A stretch of DNA of 64,000 nucleotides from assembly GCA_036925085.1 (NCBI GenBank), contig JAUPFP010000001.1:1963501-2027500 (forward strand), in the 5' to 3' direction. Below are positions 59,131 through 64,000 of the stretch, piece by piece. Position 1 is the stretch's first letter, and every line of letters begins with the position of its first letter. Origin of the DNA: Brachycybe producta (lineage: Eukaryota; Arthropoda; Diplopoda; Playtdesmida; Andrognathidae). Under the pieces are notes generated by a model. The model was not told the DNA's origin. It was given only the letters and a program-made list of their open reading frames with translations, and did not search any database. Both the position numbers and the translations under genes were made by a program.

Positions 59131-59807
59131 TAATTCAAAATTAAATATTTTGAATTAAGTTAAAATTGTTCTCTGTAACTTTAACTGTCATATCTTTTTT
59201 TTTCTCTCTCGATAAATGCGCGCGTCTATTGCACATGTGCAAACTCATTTTTTTTAAAAAAAAAATGTTTGTGACACATCAGCAAACTAAATCATTTCAG
59301 ATGTGGCCCCTTTTTTATTAAAATTATTATGTACTTTCAGGTTAGCCATTGTTATTTTTATATATCAAGATTAATACATAAAAAAATAAGCTAAAGTGAA
59401 CATTTACAAATCTAGACAAATATCTACATAGACAGGCTTTTTTGTAGAAATTAATTTCTTCTGTCTATCAACTGAATAAATTGTTCTAAACTGTTAAAAG
59501 ACTCTTGTCTGAGTGCCCTTTAATAATTTATGAATTTTGATTAATACATAATAAATGTCTATTGTTTTATAAATGTCTATGTATGTCTAATGTCTATGAC
59601 AAGTTACAGATGGAAGTCATATCCTTTGAAATCAAATACATTGCCATTGTATAGACAAATAAAACAAGATATAGGCCTAGGTAGTTAGGATTTTTATGCA
59701 TTAACATAAACATGCAAATTTATGCACTATAAAATAACTGTAAATATGGAAGCAATAATGAAATCGTACAATTTATAAAACTCATAATTTAAAAATGAAA
59801 ATAAACT
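59131..59807. other. AT-rich interval, no feature seen
   Basis: No feature found. Confidence 0.6.
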
Positions 59808-60045
59808 TGACATTACTGTCATATGACAGTAAATTATCATATCTAGATTATAACTTTTTGACAGTCACAAAGGAAAATTACAAAATATTAATATAACAAA
59901 TAATTTCATAATGACTATATCTATCATTGGCTGGTGGGCAGAATAATGTGACAGTCATAAAATTATAATGCATAAGCATTAAGCAGTGACATCATAAGGT
60001 ATCACTATCACAATTTCATAATTTTTTCTTTTGCAAAGGGCCCTA
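59808..60045. mobile_element. MITE family E, copy 2
   Basis: ACTGTCATATGACAGTAAAT, TTTTGACAGTCACAAAGG, ATTGGCTGGTGGGCAGAATA and ATGTGACAGTCATAAAAT follow in the same order as in copy 1 (174-419). Confidence 0.75.
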
Positions 60046-60164
60046 AAATCGTAAAACAACAAAGGGCCTCGTCACAGTAAAAGTCATAAAAGTAATAGAT
60101 TAAGTAATAGTAATAGATTATATCACTTCTTGTGCGCTATTATTTTATGACTTTGATATTATTA

Positions 60165-60495
60165 ATGTTATTATATGACAGTAAATTGTCACATTTATAG
60201 CTCATAACTTTGCAACAGTCACAAAATTATTGTCATGTTACTGCCATTGACTAGTGTACAGAATAAAATGAGTCATAAAATAGTGGTGCACAAGAAGTGA
60301 CAATCATATGGTATGACTGTCACAGTTTCATGACTTTTTTTCTATAAAAGCTTCTAAACACCAGTCAATGGCATTCATATAACAATATTTGTCGTCATAA
60401 TAGTTTGTAATTTACTTTTGTGACTGTTAAAAGGTTATAAGCCAGATATGACAATTTACTGTCATGTGACAAGTGTTATTTCCTTTCTGCAATGA
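60165..60495. mobile_element. MITE family E, two opposed halves
   Basis: 60165-60345 repeats the copy 1 order (ATATGACAGTAAATTGTCAC ... CATAAAATAGTGG). 60350-60495 is the inverse (CACCAGTCAATGGCATTCA ... GACAATTTACTGTCATGTGA). Together they form a foldback. Confidence 0.7.
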
Positions 60496-61339
60496 CACTC
60501 CAGGGGCATAGATAATTTTCCGTTATTTTTTTTTTGAAAATAAAAGTTTCATTGCATTTTATTTTTTATTGTTAATTTTAAAAAAAATAAAATAACTAAA
60601 ATTTAAATAAAATTCATGAATTTTACTCATTTTTTGTGGAGAAACCCAAATAAGAAAAATTGAGCTTAGAAAAGCTATGCCAATGCTTTTGTAACCCAGC
60701 CATATAGGCTGCAATAAAGCTTGAAAAAAACTTTTGTCATCTCAGGTCACAAGTGGCAACTCACAATAATCACCAATTGAGATTAAACTTCCGGGTTAAT
60801 GAATATAATTTCATATTATGTTAAATACGTCGCAAATGCCAATTGCATGACTTCAAGAAATAATAAAACAATACAAAACTTGTTTCTCATTAGGCCTAAT
60901 TTTGTCAAACAATGAAGCAGAAACACAAAAAAAATTGCAGTCACCAACCAAACACATACACACAAACGGTCATGAATCATGGAAGTCCCCCCCCCCCACA
61001 CAATTAAAAAAAGCAACCTAATAAGACTAACGTGAAATGTATAAAATTTAATTTTTCCTTATAATACCGAAATTGAACACGAAAACCCACTATTTTTGTG
61101 TTGTTGCATTTTTTTTATGTAATGACAATGAGATATTAATTATGCTGATTAAATTAAAATTAACATGCAAAAAACTTCAGTAACACTTTACGCATATTTT
61201 TGTGTTGTTGAAATAAAAATGCTTATAATTCTTAATTTTGCATATTTTGGGTGTTGGGTTCATAAAAATGCCTAATTTATAATATTGCATATTTTAAGTT
61301 TTTCATAAAAAATGCTTAGAAGTCACTTAAATACAATAT
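60496..61339. other. AT-rich interval, no gene seen
   Basis: Frame 60816-61016 on the minus strand lacks support. A poly-C tract lies near 60988. Confidence 0.55.
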
Positions 61340-61960
61340 TAATACTTTTAATTAAGCTATTTTTATTTTTAGTTAATTTTTAGTTAATTTTTTAGTTAAT
61401 TTTTAGTTAATTTTCCGTTAATTTTCCGTTAATTTTCCGTTAATTTTCCGTTAATTTTCCGTTAATTTTTAGTTAATTTTTAGTTAATTTTTAGTTAATT
61501 TTTAGTTAATTTTTAGTTAATTTTTAGTTAATTTTTAGTTAATTTTTAGTTAATTTTTAGTTAATTTTTAGTTATTTTTTTAGTTAATTTTTTAGTTAAT
61601 TTTTAGTTAATTTATAGTTAATTTATAGTTAATTTTTAGTTAATTTTTAGTTAATTTTCAGTTAACTTTTAGTTAATTTTTAGTTAATTTTTAGTTAATT
61701 TTTAGTTAATTTTTAGTTAATTTTCAGTTAATATTCAGTTAATTTTCAGTTAATTTTAGTTATTTTTTTAGTAATTTTTTTAGTTATTTTTTAGTTATTG
61801 TTTTAGTTACTTTTTTAGTTATTTTTTAGTTATTTTTTTAGTTATTTTTTTAGTTATTTTTTTAATTATTTCTTAGTTATTTTTTTAAGTTATTTTTTTT
61901 AGTTGTTTTGTTATTTTTTTTTATATATTTTTTAGTTATTTTTAGCTATTTTTGTTAATT
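61340..61960. repeat. TTAGTTAATTT 11-bp tandem array
   Basis: TTTTTAGTTAA repeats with an 11-bp period for about 400 bp, including a local run of the variant TTTTCCGTTAA at 61410-61465. It degrades to TTTTTTAGTTA after 61750. Confidence 0.95.
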
Positions 61961-63651
61961 TTCTTACAAATTTCAATATTAACAAATGTAACAAACGTAT
62001 ATTTATTGATTAGTTTAAAGTACTAGGGCTAAAATTCTCCCGTTAAAAGAAAACTTTGCACCTGATCATCATATTGAATCCTCTAAACAGGGTTCCAATA
62101 TATGAAAATCATGATTTGTTCTCATCAATGTATTTGTGTCTTTAATGCTATTTAACAAAAAAAAAAACCTTTGTGATCTTAAAAATTTGTCATCTCTATT
62201 GTTATTCTAATGAGTAATAGACCTTATTTCAGTTAGCCCAGACAAAGTTAACTTGTGGCCTTAGGTAGCAACCATAATAACAACTTCCATTGTCTAAATA
62301 TGTGTGGTGTTTATTCGGAGACTTCCATTATTGAAAGTTTACAGTGTGTCTGATGATGATTTTGCTTTTTATTTCGCAATTGATGAATAATGTACAAACT
62401 TATATTGTTTCCTTATAATGTTGCCTGATTGGTTCTCTGTATTAAATTAATATGCCTGATTTTGAAAGATGACAAATAATGCCAATGGTGTGACATGTTT
62501 ATTGACTAATAAACAGGGTGAAAGGGCGGGTTGCAAGAACCAATTTTTTTTTGTTGTTTTTGTCTTTTATTTGACATCTAATAAATCTTCCATTTATAAT
62601 ATAATATATGAATCACAGAAATGATTTTTTTCTGGTTGCCATGTTTAGACCTAATTCATCATTAAGATTTCTGATTGATACAAAAATTGGCAAAAAAAAA
62701 TGTGTGCGATTAGGGAAAGTGCAAAGCAAACATTCAAATATCTCTATAGTTATTGTTATTATATTTAGCATAAAACATATTATTGTTAATTTTCAACATG
62801 AAATATATAAATGCGACTCATTGCAGTATAAAAAGTTAAAATATACATTAAAATATGCAAATATGCAATATAAAAATGATGCTTGTTGAAAAATACAGCA
62901 AAACATGTAAATATGCTGTAAAAATATATTGCAAAATATAAAACAAACAAGAAGTTATAACTAATTATCCAACATCAAAATATGTATGTCGTTATTTAGT
63001 ATAAAATATACAATAAAACATGCAAATATGCAGTATAAAAGTTAAAATATGTAGTAAAATACGCAATATAAAAATATGCTTGAAAAATATAGCAAAACAC
63101 GAAAAAAATCAGTAAAAAGACGCAAATTTGCGAAATATAAAACGATACAATAAAACATGCATATATGCAGTTATAAAAACAAGTGATATTTTTAAATTAT
63201 ATTTTCTAAAAAAGTTAAAACTCTTTAATAATATCATAATTAAAAATATCATAATTTTTAAAAATATGTGTAAAAAACCATCTATGAAAAAAATGCCAAA
63301 ATATGCACTGAATTACAAAATTTCGTCAATTAATATGCACACACAATAAAATATGCAAAAAATTTGCATATAAAACTGGTGGATATACACATTTTGCATT
63401 CTAATTTAAACAATCATGCAAAACATTGTCAATAAATAACCCTAGTTTATTAGTCAAAATAGGTAATTAATGAATTAATACATAATTCATAATATTGTCA
63501 GGAGATAAAACGAGATACCCAAATGATAAATTTCAAATTGTTAATTATTTTTACCGATTTTTACGAATCCAAACATATGACATATTTTAAAATCAACCAA
63601 ATGAAATCTTTTAATTTTAACAAATATTAATTATTTCAAAATAAAACTTAC
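61961..63651. other. AT-rich interval, no gene seen
   Basis: 62040-62110 has a family B-like GCACCTGATC...GAATCCTCTAAACAGGGTTC piece. 62810-63360 repeats AATATGCAATATAAAA and AAAATACAGCAAAACATG without a strict period. Frames 62608-62889 and 63128-63349 are unsupported. Confidence 0.5.
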
Positions 63652-63729
63652 CAGAATCCATTAGCTTTTTGTATTCATCAGAAGACGATAGAACAACACT
63701 TCTATCTCTATCCCTTTCCCTTGTGCTAT
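63652..63729 (-). CDS. 78-bp internal coding exon, gene uncertain
   Basis: Acceptor TTTCTTCTTCAAATAG precedes 63729 and donor G|GTAAG follows 63652. Only one frame is open: STRERDRDRSVVLSSSDEYK then KLMDS, with phase 1 on both sides. A second acceptor four bases further in is possible but changes nothing in the frame. The exon could be a distal 5' exon of eyg, since eyg exon 2 also enters in phase 1, or an exon of another minus-strand gene whose other parts lie outside the window. It cannot join exon 1 at the phase-2 acceptors near 55400. Confidence 0.55.
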
Positions 63730-64000
63730 CTATTTGAAGAAGAAACAATTAAATATGATTTAATTAATTTAATTGCAAAATTTAATTAAAAAAATATTAA
63801 ATTATTAAACTTTTATTTTCTATATTTCAGATATTTTTAATTATTTTATATGAGTTAAGAGAATTAGGTCTACTGACAAATTTATACATCATTCAAAGTT
63901 TTAGTAAAACACTAGTTAGTCAATAAGTTATAACTACGCTGTTTACAGTGGTCTTTTTTATATATTGACAAATTGCCTCAAATAAGTTGTAATTTTTTTA
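63730..64000. other. intron upstream of the 63652-63729 exon
   Basis: AT-rich; contains the pyrimidine-rich acceptor tract of the exon and no other feature. Confidence 0.5.

Overview
The window is eukaryotic, animal, strongly AT-rich, and made mostly of introns, intergenic DNA and decayed mobile elements. The only firmly identifiable gene is a six-exon PAX-family homeobox gene on the minus strand (43633-55155). It encodes a partial paired domain followed by a paired-class homeodomain with Ser at position 50, and matches the eyegone (eyg) class. That class is known from arthropods and other invertebrates and is absent from vertebrates. An invertebrate, most likely an arthropod, is therefore inferred; the species cannot be told from this window.

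Layout: 1-1163 intergenic with one MITE. 1164-1398 (-) is a GC-rich candidate terminal coding exon. 1399-24063 has no convincing gene but many simple repeats, minisatellites and MITEs. 24064-24645 (-) is a real-looking C-terminal coding exon of an unrecognised Ser/Lys-rich protein; its 3' edge could splice in phase to 1164-1398, so the two may be one gene with a long last intron. 24646-42690 is non-coding and dense in palindromic, non-autonomous elements, several nested in each other. 42691-43632 is the eyg 3' flank. 43633-55155 is eyg (exons on the minus strand 55155-55119, 51275-51111, 51006-50866, 46274-45990, 45267-45080, 44001-43633). A TATA-like box lies at 55501-55508. 55509-63651 is upstream DNA with a short GC-rich island, foldback-type repeats, a minisatellite and an 11-bp array. 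63652-63729 (-) is a 78-bp, phase-1-flanked internal coding exon that could be a distal eyg 5' exon or belong to another gene.

The repeats fall into recognisable families: (A) about 320-bp MITEs with TIR GGGCTCGGATTTTTATGC, six copies; (B) palindromes with TIR GGTCCAAATTCAAGAA; (C) a 210-bp hairpin MITE with target duplication; (D) a pair of inverted 300-bp elements; (E) TGTCATATGACA elements; (F1) foldbacks ending in GAAACTAGAA; (F2) elements bounded by TTAAGGTGGC, two of which carry a TTTAGGGCA minisatellite at the same place in the arm; (G) and (H) single palindromes; (I) a dispersed GCCTAAAA repeat. Nesting (A in B, F2 in B, F2 in F1) gives a relative order of insertion.

No tRNA, rRNA, CRISPR array or autonomous transposase gene was found. 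Nothing proves a wholly new system. The most unusual signals are the minisatellite-bearing F2 elements, the near-perfect 416-bp palindrome in eyg intron 3, and the possible alternative 5' ends of eyg.
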